Positions 47,705 to 56,784 of a DNA stretch of 64,000 nucleotides are shown here, piece after piece (position 1 is the first letter of the stretch; each line of letters begins with the position of its first letter). The notes under the pieces were generated by a model that ran no database searches, was not told the origin of the DNA, and saw only the letters and a list, made by a program, of their open reading frames with translations. The position numbers were made by a program, and so were the translations under genes. The DNA comes from Candidatus Thiodictyon syntrophicum (GTDB lineage Bacteria > Pseudomonadota > Gammaproteobacteria > Chromatiales > Chromatiaceae): assembly GCF_002813775.1 (NCBI RefSeq), contig NZ_CP020370.1, positions 3,683,501 to 3,747,500 of the forward strand, written 5' to 3'.

Positions 47705-48222
47705 TCGAACGAGCACTCGATCAACTGCGCGACCTCCTGCGAGACGCGCTGATGCATCGTCAGGGGTAGGTGGAGTCGCTCGTACATCTGGTTCATGTGG
47801 CGCGACAGGAGTTCAACCTGACGGACGATCTCGGCCGGGTCCTCGAACCGCCAGCCGATCATCCCGCCCTGGACCGCCTCGCGGTGGCCGCGGCACAGCA
47901 ACCGCAGCACATGCCAGAAGGTGTCGCCGACCTTCTCCACGAAGTGAAACCAGTAGGGAAACTCGGCCGTCACGTCCAGGAAGTAGGCGCGGATCTCCGG
48001 GATCTCGGCGGTCTCGCGCGGGTCCTGGTCCCAGCCGTCGAAGAAGAAGGTCACCTTGCCCTCCCAGGCGACGGCCGCCTCTCGGGTGGCAGCCAGCGGC
48101 AGGAGCTTGTCTAGCAGGGGCCGGATGTCGTGCGTCACCACCGACTCGCGCATGATGGCGATGGCGAGGATCTCGTCCTTGGCCGGGGACAGGCGGGCGT
48201 GAGGGTACTTGGGCTTGGGCAT
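47701..48222 (-). CDS. Conserved hypothetical soluble protein
   Basis: I place the start at ATG 48222 (MPKPKYPHARLSPAKDE), 173 residues; an upstream ATG at 48267 adds 15 unlikely residues. It is helical and rich in Trp/Phe (FFFDGWDQDP, EFPYWFHFVEKVGDTFWHVLRLL). No domain is recognised. It overlaps the membrane protein gene by a GTGA, which suggests the two work together. Confidence 0.7.
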   Translation of the reverse strand: MPKPKYPHARLSPAKDEILAIAIMRESVVTHDIRPLLDKLLPLAATREAAVAWEGKVTFFFDGWDQDPRETAEIPEIRAYFLDVTAEFPYWFHFVEKVGDTFWHVLRLLCRGHREAVQGGMIGWRFEDPAEIVRQVELLSRHMNQMYERLHLPLTMHQRVSQEVAQLIECSFE

Positions 48223-48302
48223 GGCGTCGGTGGTCCACGGCTGTCGAGGTCTCGGATTATCCGCCAACCCATCCGCGGGTGCCTACCCGATGCTGAACCA
48301 GA

Positions 48303-48473
48303 ATGAAAAATAAACTGACTATCGCGATCGGGCTTCTGGCGGCACTTGCGGCTTCAGCGGCGTTCGCCCTGAAAAAGCAGGTTCAGTACCAGTCTGGCCA
48401 CCTTCTACCGGTATCTGCGCGCAGACGACCAGCGAGTGCGTGCCTGATCAGTCCGTTCGCGGTGGTGTCATAG
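48303..48473 (+). CDS. Short frame with a signal peptide, possibly a remnant
   Basis: ATG 48303 opens MKNKLTIAIGLLAALAASAAFA, a textbook signal peptide with AxA cleavage site, followed by KKQVQYQ. The next about 25 residues look random, and the frame ends inside the convergent activator gene. It is either a truncated secreted-protein gene or a very small exported peptide. Confidence 0.35.
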   Translation: MKNKLTIAIGLLAALAASAAFALKKQVQYQSGHLLPVSARRRPASACLISPFAVVS

Positions 48474-49830
48474 CATATTTCTTCAGCAGCTTGCCCAGGG
48501 CCCGCCGCTCCTTGTCCGCCAGCCGTGCCGCCTGGGAGACGTTGCCCTTGGACTCTTGCATCAACCGGGTCAGGTAGGCGCGCTCGAAGGACTCTATGGC
48601 ATGCGCCTTGGCGTCGGCAAAGTTCCCGGATCCCGGCCCGCCCGCCGCCTCGGGCAGCGCCGCGTCGGCCCCCGCGCTCGCCGCACCCGGCCTCAGGAAC
48701 AGCCGGGGGCCGTCCGCCAGCAAGACCTCGCGATGGACCAGGTTCTCCAACTCCCGGACGTTTCCGGGCCACGGATAGTCGCGCAGCAGCGGCAGGCAGC
48801 GCGGCTCCAGGGATCGGCGGGGCAGCCCGTATTGGCGCGCGTAGAGGTCCGCGAAGTGCGCGGCGAGGACCTCGATGTCCGCCCCGCGGGTACGCAGCGG
48901 GGGGAGTGTGACCCGCAGGATATCCAGGCGAAAATACAGATCCGACCGGAATTCGCGCCGCTCGCCCAGTGCCCGCAGGTCCGCATTGCTGGCGGCGACC
49001 ACCCGGGTATCGGCACGGCGCGCCTGGCGGGCCCCCAGCGGTCGGTATTCCCGATCCTGAAGAAAGCGCAGCAGCGCCGCCTGGGCCTTGGGCGAGAGTG
49101 CCTCCACCTCGTCCAGAAACAGGGTGCCGCCGGCGGCCTCGCCGATCGCCCCGAGCGCGCTGGACTTGGCGTCCGTATAGGCGCCCCGCTCGTGGCCGAA
49201 CAGCTCGTTCTCGACCAGGTGATCGGGCAGTGCACCGCAGTTGACCGGGACGAAGGGACCGGCGGAACGGGCGCCCAGGTAGTGAACGGCGCGTGCCGCC
49301 AACTCCTTCCCGGTCCCGGTCTCGCCCACGATCAACACTGGGGCGTCGCAGCGCACCAGTCGGCGCAGGTCGGCCATCGCCGCAAGGAAGGCCGGGGCGC
49401 GACCGATCAGATTGAGTTCCTCCAGGGTGCGGGCCAGTTCCGGATCAGTCGCGAGCGGCGGGGCGGGCGCCGCCGGGGCACAGAGTCGGCCGAGCCGGAA
49501 ACCCAACTCCGCGGGACCGCAGGGCCACTGGGCACAGTCCCCGCACTGGGCCAGCAGGTCCCGATCCCAACCCGAGTCCCCACCGACGACCAGGGCCAGG
49601 CTGGGCAGCGTCCGCGCGCAATCGATCGCGCTGAGCACCTGTTCGCGCCGGCTCCGCGGCCCGCCCAACAGAAAGACCACCGCCCGCGGCCAGCCGTCCA
49701 TGACACCGGTGCAGACCTGGGCGGACGACAGGACCCGCGGCGTATAGCCGAGCCCGGTCAGGACTGAACCGAGCGCCGCATGGTGATCGGCAGCGTCGAA
49801 AGAAACCAGTGCTAAGGGCGCGACGTTCAC
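48448..49830 (-). CDS. Sigma-54-type AAA+ activator with altered GAFTGA loop
   Basis: GTG 49830 follows GGGGAGG by 5 bases and gives 460 residues. Residues 1-130 resemble a receiver-like domain without a clear phosphoacceptor Asp. The AAA+ core has Walker A GETGTGKE (169-176), Walker B GTLFLDEV, and RFRSDLYFRLD-type sensor elements. The C-terminus has an HTH (GNVSQAARLADKERRALGKLLKKY). The GAFTGA loop that contacts sigma-54 reads GAYTDA (216-221). Loss of the second Gly may weaken sigma-54 contact. It stands alone; no target operon or -24/-12 promoter was found nearby. Confidence 0.85.
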   Translation of the reverse strand: MNVAPLALVSFDAADHHAALGSVLTGLGYTPRVLSSAQVCTGVMDGWPRAVVFLLGGPRSRREQVLSAIDCARTLPSLALVVGGDSGWDRDLLAQCGDCAQWPCGPAELGFRLGRLCAPAAPAPPLATDPELARTLEELNLIGRAPAFLAAMADLRRLVRCDAPVLIVGETGTGKELAARAVHYLGARSAGPFVPVNCGALPDHLVENELFGHERGAYTDAKSSALGAIGEAAGGTLFLDEVEALSPKAQAALLRFLQDREYRPLGARQARRADTRVVAASNADLRALGERREFRSDLYFRLDILRVTLPPLRTRGADIEVLAAHFADLYARQYGLPRRSLEPRCLPLLRDYPWPGNVRELENLVHREVLLADGPRLFLRPGAASAGADAALPEAAGGPGSGNFADAKAHAIESFERAYLTRLMQESKGNVSQAARLADKERRALGKLLKKYAMTPPRTD

Positions 49831-50276
49831 GCGAGCCTCCCCGTGATCACAATTTGGACTGCCGCCCGGCCTGACCTCCGGGATCGGAGGGCCGGGCACC
49901 GCCGACGGTCAGGGGACCGCCGTGCCCTGGGGTACGTCCGCGCTCTCCAGCCTGGCGGGGCTGCGAGGCGCTGGTTTCGGGTCCGCGCCTTCTGCGGGCG
50001 GGTTCAAGGACGGCGATGGAGGCAGATCCTGCCTGGGGCACCTTGTTGTTGAGCGCCACGGTAGGGCAAAGATAGCAGAACCGGCGGCAACCGGTACCGG
50101 GTCAATTGGGAGGATGAGGGTAGGAAAACTCTGACGAACATGTGCGCGCGATCCGCGCCAAACAGGACCACCAGGGTGAGCGCCTGGACCGCATCGAGCT
50201 GCGCCCGCGCGTCATCGAGCAAACCGGCGTAGAAGCGGCCCCCTGGCCGCGACGGGTTGCCGCAAGGGCGCCTGGC
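49831..50276. other. Intergenic region without a supported gene
   Basis: GC-rich sequence between the activator and the small gene at 50277. A plus-strand stretch near 50142-50225 (HVRAIRAKQDHQGERLDRIE) looks like a coiled-coil remnant in phase, but has no ribosome site and no sensible end. Nothing else was recognised. Confidence 0.4.
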
Positions 50277-50483
50277 CTACCGAAGGCGCTTGAGTCTGCG
50301 CAACTCGAGGATGCCCTCGGGCGTGATCTCGTAGCGCTCGTCACGCATCACCACATACAGGTTCCACACGAGGATACGCAGTGCCTCGCGCAGGGCGGCT
50401 GGCCAGGTGGCCGTCTCACTGACGGTGGTATCGCCGCCGTCGGTCAGCTTCTGCAGGATGACAGATTGATTGTGCTCCAACAT
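50277..50483 (-). CDS. Small conserved-looking protein (68 residues)
   Basis: The minus-strand ATG at 50483 is preceded by GAGGTG about 5 bases away. The product (MLEHNQSVILQKLTDGG, then EALRILVWNLYVVMRDERYEI) is balanced in composition, with helix and short strand parts and a basic C-terminus. Unlike shadows in this GC-rich DNA, it uses Ile, Asn and Tyr normally. Function unknown. Confidence 0.6.
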   Translation of the reverse strand: MLEHNQSVILQKLTDGGDTTVSETATWPAALREALRILVWNLYVVMRDERYEITPEGILELRRLKRLR

Positions 50484-50614
50484 TGAACACCTCGTTTCCT
50501 TCGTTTGTGGCTGGAACGGCTAGCTGTCGGCGGTTGCGACGCCATCGGCCCGGCGCTTGACCCGGTGCCACACCTGGGCTAGCGTTTCTCGGGAAACCAC
50601 CAGGAGCGACGCCA

Positions 50615-50904
50615 ATGACCGCCATCCCCTTCGATACCCTCAAGTATGCCGATCGCCTGGAAGCCGCGGGCGTGCCGCGCGCCCAAGCCAGGATTCAGGC
50701 CGAGGCCCTCTCGGAGGTGTTCGATCTGTCTGAACTGGTCACGCGCGACGACCCACGCGCGACTACATGGACCTGCGCCTGGAGGCGGTGAAGGCTGCCA
50801 CCACCATCATTGTCGAGACGGCCAAGGCCGACACCATCAAGTGGGTGGCGGGGCTGCTGATCGCGCAGGCGGCCCTGATCGCGGCCCTGGTCAAGCTACT
50901 CTGA
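50615..50904 (+). pseudogene. DUF1640 (CCDC90-like) protein, frameshifted
   Basis: From ATG 50615 (AGGAG 8 bases upstream) the frame gives MTAIPFDTLKYADRLEAAGVP and ends early. From 50761 another frame gives DYMDLRLEAVKAATTIIVETAKADTIKW and the C-terminal membrane anchor AGLLIAQAALIAALVKLL. Together they match the usual DUF1640 layout (helix, coiled coil, C-terminal span) with a one-base shift and probably lost coiled-coil turns at about 50755. Its tail overlaps, on the opposite strand, that of the paralogue at 50896. Confidence 0.75.
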
Positions 50905-51219
50905 GAGCTGGAAGAACGACTTGATAATGATTGAGGCGACCCCCGCCAGCAACAGCCCGAGCATCCATTGCAGCAGGGTGAACTTGCCCGTCAGGTCGCT
51001 GCGCAGCAGGTCGATCTGCTCCTTGAGGCGCTGTTCGGTCTCCTGCAAGGCGTGCCGCAGGTCGGTGCCGTGGGCGGCGAGGTCGGTCCTGGTGACCGGG
51101 TCGGCCTCGACCTGGGCCGCCCGGAAGGCCTCGGCGATCGCCTCCGCCTGGTTCTCCGGCACACCGGACTCCTTGATGGTGCGGAGGAACTTGTGGGTGT
51201 CAAAGGCGATGGTGGTCAT
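50896..51219 (-). CDS. DUF1640 (CCDC90-like) coiled-coil membrane-anchored protein
   Basis: This is an intact 107-residue member: FDTHKFLRTIKESGVPENQAEAIAEAF, then a coiled coil (TDLRHALQETEQRLKEQIDLL), then the C-terminal span LLQWMLGLLLAGVASIIIKSF. The family is related to mitochondrial MCU regulators. The bacterial role is unknown. It faces its damaged paralogue tail to tail. Confidence 0.85.
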   Translation of the reverse strand: MTTIAFDTHKFLRTIKESGVPENQAEAIAEAFRAAQVEADPVTRTDLAAHGTDLRHALQETEQRLKEQIDLLRSDLTGKFTLLQWMLGLLLAGVASIIIKSFFQLSE

Positions 51220-51301
51220 GGGGTGCTCCGCCTAGCTGCCCGGGAGACTGGACCCGGGCAGGCGCCGCGGTCAAGGCCAGTTTCACGCCCGCCGTAAACA
51301 C

Positions 51302-51326
51302 AAAAAGAAGCCGCTCGTAAGCGGCT
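51302..51326 (-). terminator. Terminator of the tRNA-Val gene
   Basis: On the minus strand, a 7-bp stem AGCCGCT / AGCGGCT with TACG loop (51309-51326) is followed by TTCTTTTTG. It lies 17 bases after the 3' end of the tRNA. Confidence 0.85.
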
Positions 51327-51343
51327 CTCAACAGTACGTTTTT

Positions 51344-51418
51344 TGGTGGGCGCGGGAGGGATCGAACCTCCTACCCTCCCCGTGTGAAGGGGATGCTCTA
51401 CCGGTGAGCTACGCGCCC
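51344..51418 (-). tRNA. tRNA-Val (anticodon CAC)
   Basis: Minus strand, 75 bases. All parts are present: a 7-bp acceptor stem GGGCGCG / CGCGCCC, D-arm GCTC/GAGC, and anticodon stem TCCCC/GGGGA with loop TTCACAC (anticodon CAC). The T-arm GGAGG/CCTCC carries loop TTCGATC. The CCA end is encoded. It reads GUG valine codons. Confidence 0.95.
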
Positions 51419-51599
51419 GTCGAGATGAGAGATAGTAGCCGCAGGGCCCTTGTCCGTCAAATCGGGGCGCACGGCGGGTGCGATCTACATAGCGACGGTA
51501 AGCCCGCCCCGGGGCGTCCGCAGCGGGCGCCGTGCGCCGTCGAGCTCCAGGATCACACGACACTGCGCCTCGGCCGACGGCCCGGCGCGGTGCAATTGC

Positions 51600-51656
51600 G
51601 TGATCACGATCACGATCGCGATCAGGATCAGGATTAGCATTGCGATTACGATCACG
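51600..51656 (+). repeat. Degenerate GATCAC hexamer repeat
   Basis: About nine imperfect tandem units of GATCAC, GATCGC, GATCAG or GATTAG/GATTAC occur in 57 bases, between the tRNA and the M6 protease gene. No gene is present in 51420-51756. Confidence 0.65.
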
Positions 51657-52524
51657 GCCGACTTGGCCGCACGCCGGGGGCGTCCGCCCCCCTGGCGCCT
51701 TGCCATGCGCGGGGCAGCGGGGGTGCGCAAGCTGCTTAACTGCAATCGGAGTCACAATGAAAACTGGACTGAGGCTGTTGCTGAGCCGTCGCGGCAGGTC
51801 GGCGGTGGTCCTGGGGTTCCTCGCCGTCATCGGTCTTGGGACCTGTGTCACGCCGGCGTCGGCGGCGCCCGCGAGTCGTCGGCCGGCCATCGCCGAACAG
51901 CCGGACGGCCGCCAGTTCGTCATCAGGGGCCAAGGTGACGAATGGAACAACTGGATCGAGACCGAGGCCGGTTACACCATCGCCCGGGATGCGCAGGGCG
52001 TCTGGCAGTACGTCACCGGCTTCGAGCGGTCGCTCGTTGCGGACGGCCTCGGTGCCGAGCCGTTCCCGGTCGAGCGGCCGGTGCTGAGCGGCGTCGCTGC
52101 GACCGCGCCCCCGCCGTCCGGAATCCTGCCGCACCTGCATGCGACAACCACGCGACCGGTCTCGCCAGCCGGCAGCCTGGGCGCCACCACGGCAGTACCC
52201 GGCGCACTCCCGGTTGCCGCCGATGCCGTCGCCACCCGCAAGCTGCTGTTCATTCTCGCCGAGTTCAGCGATCGGAAGGGGACCACCGCACAGACGGCCT
52301 GGGCCTCAGTAAGAGCAGATATCACCGTCTGGTGGCCAGGGCGGCGATGATCGAGGCCACTCCCTATATCGACTGGGCGCAGTACGACTATGACAACGAC
52401 GGTTCGGTGACCGCCGACGAACTGGCGGTGTTGGTGGTCGTTGCCGGCTTTGAAGCCGCGGTAACCGGTGCGCCGGAGCCGTCGATCTATGCCAACGTGG
52501 GGGATATCCTGAGCGAGGATGGGG

Positions 52525-53909
52525 GGGTGCGGCCTTGACATGATGTGCCTTTGAGGAGTATTTCGTAACCTTCTGTGACTAGACGAGAAGGTGCAGTCGT
52601 GGCGAAGGTAGTCAGGATCTCGGGTGACGAGGTGACGGTCGAGGTAACGGTGCGGCTCAGCGGTAGCCTGCTGGACATGGAAGGAGCCATCCAGGAGGCC
52701 ACCAACGCGGTGGGGCGCTGCGCCACCGAGGAGGCGCTGCAGCGTTTCGACACCGACGGCAGTGCGATCCGTGTCGGCGCGATCAAGCTGACCGCGCGCG
52801 GGCGCGATCCGAAGGAGTACCAGACGCCTTACGGGCCGGTCGAGGTCGAGCGTTATGTCTACCAAAGCTCGCGCGGCGGGCGGATCTACTGTCCGCTCGA
52901 GCACCAGGCGCGGATCGTGCGCGGGGCGACCCCCCGATTCGCCAGTCAACTCAGCCACAAGTATGCGCAGCTCAACGTGCGCGCGGTGCAGACTGACCTT
53001 GAGCAGAACCACGGTCGGACGATCGCTACCTCGTATATTCAAAATGTTGCGGAGTGGGTAGGCACCATCGCCACGGCCAAAGAGGAGGACTGGGAGTACG
53101 CGATGCCGGCGCTTGAGACGCCCATCGCGACCGTCGTGGTCAGCCTCGACGGCGCCATGATCCCCATGGCCGACAGTGCGGGCTGGCGCGAAGCCATGGT
53201 CGGAACCCTCTCGCTTTACGACGGCGAGGGCGAGCGCCAGCACACCATCTACCTCGCTGCGGCACCCGAGTACGGCAAGCAGGAGTTCCGGCAACGCATG
53301 GAGCGCGAGATCCAACGCGTCAAGCGGCACCTCCCCGAGGCACTGTACCTGGGCATCGCCGACGGGGCGGCAAGCAACTGGCGGTTCCTCGAGCAACACA
53401 CCGACCGCCAGTTGATCGATTTTTTCCATGCAACGGAATACGTGGGCAAAATCGCCCAAGCGACCCATCCGCAGCGCCACGCCGAGGGCCCGCGCGCGCA
53501 GTGGCAGAGCGCGCACTGCACGACGCTCAAGCACGACCCCGCCGCCCTTGACCTGCTCATCGGCGAGGCCGCGCGCCTGTCGCAGCGGCACACCCTCTCG
53601 CAGACGCTGCGCGACGACGTTCTCAGCGCTTGGACCTACTTCACCAACCATCGCCATCAAATGGACTACCCGGGCTTCGTCGCCGCGGGACTGCCGATCG
53701 GATCGGGCGTCACCGAGGCCGCCTGCAAGACCTTGGTCAAGCAACGGCTATGTGCCTCCGGGATGCGCTGGAAGAACAAAGGGGCCAAGATTGTGCTCAG
53801 CCTACGCGCACTGACGCAGACCACCGGACGATGGGCACAGTTCTGGCAGAAGATCGACCAGTTTGGGGCTGAGTGCTACGGTTAGGCACATTATTCGGAG
53901 GCCGCACCC
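52525..53909 (+). mobile_element. ISKra4-like insertion sequence with 8-bp target duplication
   Basis: Terminal inverted repeats at 52525-52550 and 53884-53909 share GGGTGCGGCCT at the ends and ATGTGCCT inside, with mismatches between. The flanks carry an 8-bp direct repeat GGATGGGG (52517-52524 and 53910-53917). The exact border is uncertain by a few bases because of the G-run. Removing the element plus one repeat restores the reading frame of the M6 gene (SEDGGELLLKGK). The target repeat is intact, suggesting a recent insertion. Confidence 0.85.
52599..53885 (+). CDS. ISKra4-family transposase
   Basis: GTG 52599 follows GAGAAGG and gives 428 residues; GTG 52575 is an alternative. Characteristic segments are VVVSLDGAMIPM (first catalytic Asp), LGIADGAASNWRFLEQ, DFFHATEYVGKIA and PIGSGVTEAACKTLVKQRL (final Glu region). 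The ISKra4 group has this DDE layout. The frame is intact, so the element may still be active. Confidence 0.9.
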   Translation: MAKVVRISGDEVTVEVTVRLSGSLLDMEGAIQEATNAVGRCATEEALQRFDTDGSAIRVGAIKLTARGRDPKEYQTPYGPVEVERYVYQSSRGGRIYCPLEHQARIVRGATPRFASQLSHKYAQLNVRAVQTDLEQNHGRTIATSYIQNVAEWVGTIATAKEEDWEYAMPALETPIATVVVSLDGAMIPMADSAGWREAMVGTLSLYDGEGERQHTIYLAAAPEYGKQEFRQRMEREIQRVKRHLPEALYLGIADGAASNWRFLEQHTDRQLIDFFHATEYVGKIAQATHPQRHAEGPRAQWQSAHCTTLKHDPAALDLLIGEAARLSQRHTLSQTLRDDVLSAWTYFTNHRHQMDYPGFVAAGLPIGSGVTEAACKTLVKQRLCASGMRWKNKGAKIVLSLRALTQTTGRWAQFWQKIDQFGAECYG

Positions 53910-54812
53910 GGATGGGGGGGAGTTGCTGCTGAAGGGCAAGCGACTCGGCGTCGGGGCGGCACGGACCGGACTGGTGCTGGGGCCCATGCAGGCCACCGGT
54001 GGTTATGGAATGTTCGGCGAGCAAGGTCAGGAGAAAACTACACCCTACCAACTTCCTATCGGGACCCCGCTCCACGAGTTGGGGCATTCGGTGTTCGCCC
54101 TGCCCGATCTCTATGAAGTCAATGCGTCCACCACCTGTCCGGACGACTATCCCAATCGCGGTATCGGGGCCTGGAGCCTGATGGCCGCGGGGTCCGATGG
54201 TTACCGGGTGACGCCCGAAGAGTACCCCGGGACCACCCCGGTGCCATTGGATGCCTGGTCCAAACTGATGCTCGGCTGGGTCAATCCGATTGTATCGCGC
54301 GAGCGGGCCGAGCTGACGGCCGGGGGTGATGCGGGGGCGACGGCCGACAACACGGTCTACAAGGTCGTGGTGAACGACACTGGAACCGAATATTTCCTGA
54401 TCGAGAACCGGCAGAACTCCGGCTTCGACCAGGGGCTACAGTGGCCGCTCGGCGCTGATTTCGCCGGTGGCATCCTCGTCTATCATATCGACGACAGCAT
54501 CGATTGCGCCGAAAACAAATGCAATACGAGGGCCGTGGGCCGCCATCCGCGTGTCCATCTGGAGACGGGCGGCCGGGCCTGCATCTCGAAGGAGACCGGC
54601 TGGGCGCTGGGCAGTGATGCCTACCGTAAAGGTTCCAAGGGGTCTGCGGTTACCGTCTTTCTGAACGCCACCAGCACCCCGAGCAACAGTCGCCGCTGGC
54701 TTTTAAAGACCCAGGATAAGGGATTGTCGAGCGGTGTCACGATCAAGGATATCAGCGCCGCGGGACCGGTCATGCGGGTGCGGGTGATCAAACCGTGACC
54801 AAGCGGTGGTGA

Positions 54813-55220
54813 GTGTCGGGTGCAACCAGGGGGCGGAAGGTGCCGGGTGATGCCGGTCCGTCCCGCGGGGAGCCCGGTCGGCAGGTAACCCTTTACTCCT
54901 CCTCACATGATGTCGTCAATAACGACGAGGAGAGTTCGGGTGACAGTGCCTATATGGAGGTCTTCGGGCCCGGCGGCCTGTTGGCGACTATCGACAGCAC
55001 GGAGATTGGGTTTCCCGGTTTTCAGACCTTATCCTACCGCCTCGCGACTCCCGGGATCAGTTCTATCAGGGTGTCGAGCGAGGAGACTGGGGACTACGGT
55101 CTCGATCGGTTGCAATACGAGGTCCCGCTGCCGACGACCCTGACCCTGCTCGTGCCTGGCCTGGTGGGCCTCGGTCTGCGGGGGCGCCGGGCGGCGCGAG
55201 GCCGGGCCGCGCCTTGCTGA
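54813..55220 (+). pseudogene. PEP-CTERM-type exported protein, N-terminus missing
   Basis: The C-terminus has the PEP-CTERM-like sorting tail: Pro-rich PLPTTLTLL, a hydrophobic span (VPGLVGLGL) and basic RGRRAARGRA. Upstream is a beta-sandwich part (YMEVFGPGGLLATIDSTEIGF, YRLATPGISSIRVSSEETGDYG). There is no signal peptide, and the first about 20 codons look random, so the 5' part is lost. Such tails are cut by exosortase at the inner membrane. Confidence 0.6.
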
Positions 55221-55462
55221 GCGACTTTCCTGCTCGCTGAAGCCTGCTGGGCCACATCAGTACCGCTCGCACCCCCGCGCGGCCGGGTGCGATCCGGACT
55301 GATGGGGTCACGCGAATGCCGCAGGATGGGCGAAGCCCGCGCGCGATGATTCGCACCTGTCGTGGCGTCGCTCGGGCGTGCCTATCCGGGCCGCGTCGGG
55401 GTCTCGGGGATGGGCACGCTGCGCTTTGCCCATCCTACAATCGACGATCAAGCCGACCCACA

Positions 55463-55795
55463 TCAGTCAGGCGGCCCGCCGTAGTCGATGCTGAGTTCCT
55501 CCCCGACCGCGATCGGGCGGCGGGCGTAGAGGTCGAAGCCGTCGAATTCGGCATTGGGGTCCGCGCTATGGTTGAGCCAGCGCAGCAGATTGTCCCCGCG
55601 GCGGGCGCAGAGCACCCCGCCCGCGGCATCGTAGACCCACAGGACATGGGGCCCGTCGGCCGTGACCGCCGGCCCCTCGAAGGTGCCGATGCGCTCCCCG
55701 GTCGCGAAGGGGACCCGCGCGAAGCAGCCGCTGCCGTGGATCGGCGAGCGGTCCTTGCGGACCCGCGCCGCGAGCGGCAAGGGTCGCACCGGCAC
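55463..55795 (-). CDS. SET-domain protein
   Basis: The frame begins at GTG 55795, just after the SPFH gene stop, and encodes 110 residues. SET motifs: KDRSPIHGSGCFARVPF (N-SET, GxG), LLRWLNHSADPNAEF (RxxNHSC-like, Ser in place of the usual Cys) and EELSIDYGG (EELxxDY). SET proteins methylate lysines using S-adenosylmethionine. Short bacterial ones are common and their substrates unknown. Last gene of the 57816-55463 operon. Confidence 0.8.
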   Translation of the reverse strand: MPVRPLPLAARVRKDRSPIHGSGCFARVPFATGERIGTFEGPAVTADGPHVLWVYDAAGGVLCARRGDNLLRWLNHSADPNAEFDGFDLYARRPIAVGEELSIDYGGPPD

Positions 55796-55800
55796 CGCGC

Positions 55801-56772
55801 TCAGCCGGCGTAGGGTCCGAGCCGCGACAGGTCGGCCGCCGCCTTCAGGGCGGCCGCCGCGGGGTGGGCGGGCGTCGATCCCTGGCCGCCGCCGCCGAGC
55901 TGCAGCAGCACCGGGCAATCGCGCGGCAGCACGTCCACCTCCGCCCCGGAGGCGATCAGTTGCTCGTTCTCCAGGATGTCGAGCACGGCGTTCAGGACCT
56001 CCGGGTCCTGCCGGGCGATGGCGTTGAGGGCCTCGCCCACCACCGCGGGACGGGCGGCGGCCGCCTCGGCCATCCGCTGCGAGACCTTGAAGGCGGTCTG
56101 GCTGCGGATCAGGCCGACCCGGTTCTCGCCGTCCTGCTTCATCGCGCTGGTGACCTGGACCAGACGCTTGACGACCTTCTCGGTGATGTTGTCCACCATC
56201 TGCCGGTCCGTGAAGGCGACCTTGCGGATGTAGACCGACCCGAGCTGGTAGCCCCACTTCTCCGACAGGGGCGAGACGGTGGCCCGCACCTCGCGGCTCA
56301 ACTGGTGGCGGTCCTCCAGCATCTTGTCCATCTCCAGGTTGCTGAGGGTCGAGATGGTGGAACTGGCGACATTGGCCTGGAGCGAACCGTCCGGGTTGGC
56401 GTTGCGGAACAGAAAGGCCTCGGGGTTACTCACCCGCATCTCGTACCAGATGCCCACCCCCATGGGCGTGCCCTCCTCCGAGTTGACCATCTGGTCGCGC
56501 AGATAGTATTGACGCAGCGCCGTGTCCACCAGATAGCGCTTGCCGAAGAAGGGCGTCAAGAGCGCCGGGAACCCGAAGTGCAGGAGCGGAAAGCGCAGCC
56601 CGGCCTCGTCCAGGACCCCCAGGACCCGGCCGAACAGGGTGTAGACCTGGGCCTCACGCTCCTTGACGATGGTGTAGAGCCCGAGTCGGCTGGTGGCCGC
56701 GAGCACCAGCGGGATGAAGATCAGGCCCATGATGAGGGCGATGACGGGGGCGATGGCTTCGTCGATGGGCAT
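55801..56772 (-). CDS. SPFH/band-7 membrane protein B
   Basis: The 323-residue protein has an N-terminal membrane span (IAPVIALIMGLIFIPLVL), then the band-7 domain (LYTIVKEREAQVYTLFGRVLGVLDEAGLRF) and a long helical part ending in a Gly-rich tail. Such proteins form large membrane-associated cage-like assemblies, as in HflK/HflC and stomatins. It starts 12 bases after a second SPFH gene, so the pair probably makes a hetero-oligomer. Confidence 0.88.
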   Translation of the reverse strand: MPIDEAIAPVIALIMGLIFIPLVLAATSRLGLYTIVKEREAQVYTLFGRVLGVLDEAGLRFPLLHFGFPALLTPFFGKRYLVDTALRQYYLRDQMVNSEEGTPMGVGIWYEMRVSNPEAFLFRNANPDGSLQANVASSTISTLSNLEMDKMLEDRHQLSREVRATVSPLSEKWGYQLGSVYIRKVAFTDRQMVDNITEKVVKRLVQVTSAMKQDGENRVGLIRSQTAFKVSQRMAEAAAARPAVVGEALNAIARQDPEVLNAVLDILENEQLIASGAEVDVLPRDCPVLLQLGGGGQGSTPAHPAAAALKAAADLSRLGPYAG

Positions 56773-56784
56773 GGCGGGTCTCCT

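Larger units (their letters stand above)
51757..54798 (+). pseudogene. Secreted M6 family metalloprotease, broken by deletion/frameshift and an insertion sequence
   Basis: ATG 51757 opens a signal peptide (residues 1-35, ending PASAAPA) and the M6 N-terminal part (GRQFVIRGQGDEWNNW, LLFILAEFSDRKGTT). Near 52300-52340 the coding frame changes, and the next recognisable part (PYIDWAQYDYDNDGSVTADEL, a calcium-binding-type loop) comes sooner than the family layout predicts. An internal deletion is therefore likely. At 52525 an IS interrupts the gene. Coding resumes at about 53910 with the zinc site LHELGHSVFALPDLYE, then GAWSLMAAGS, and runs to the stop at 54796-54798. The protein would have been an exported zinc protease. 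It cannot be made in this form. Confidence 0.85.

Noticed and set aside
48383-48772. Minus-strand frame inside the activator
   Set aside because: Low-complexity Arg/Gly frame overlapping the well-supported AAA+ gene.
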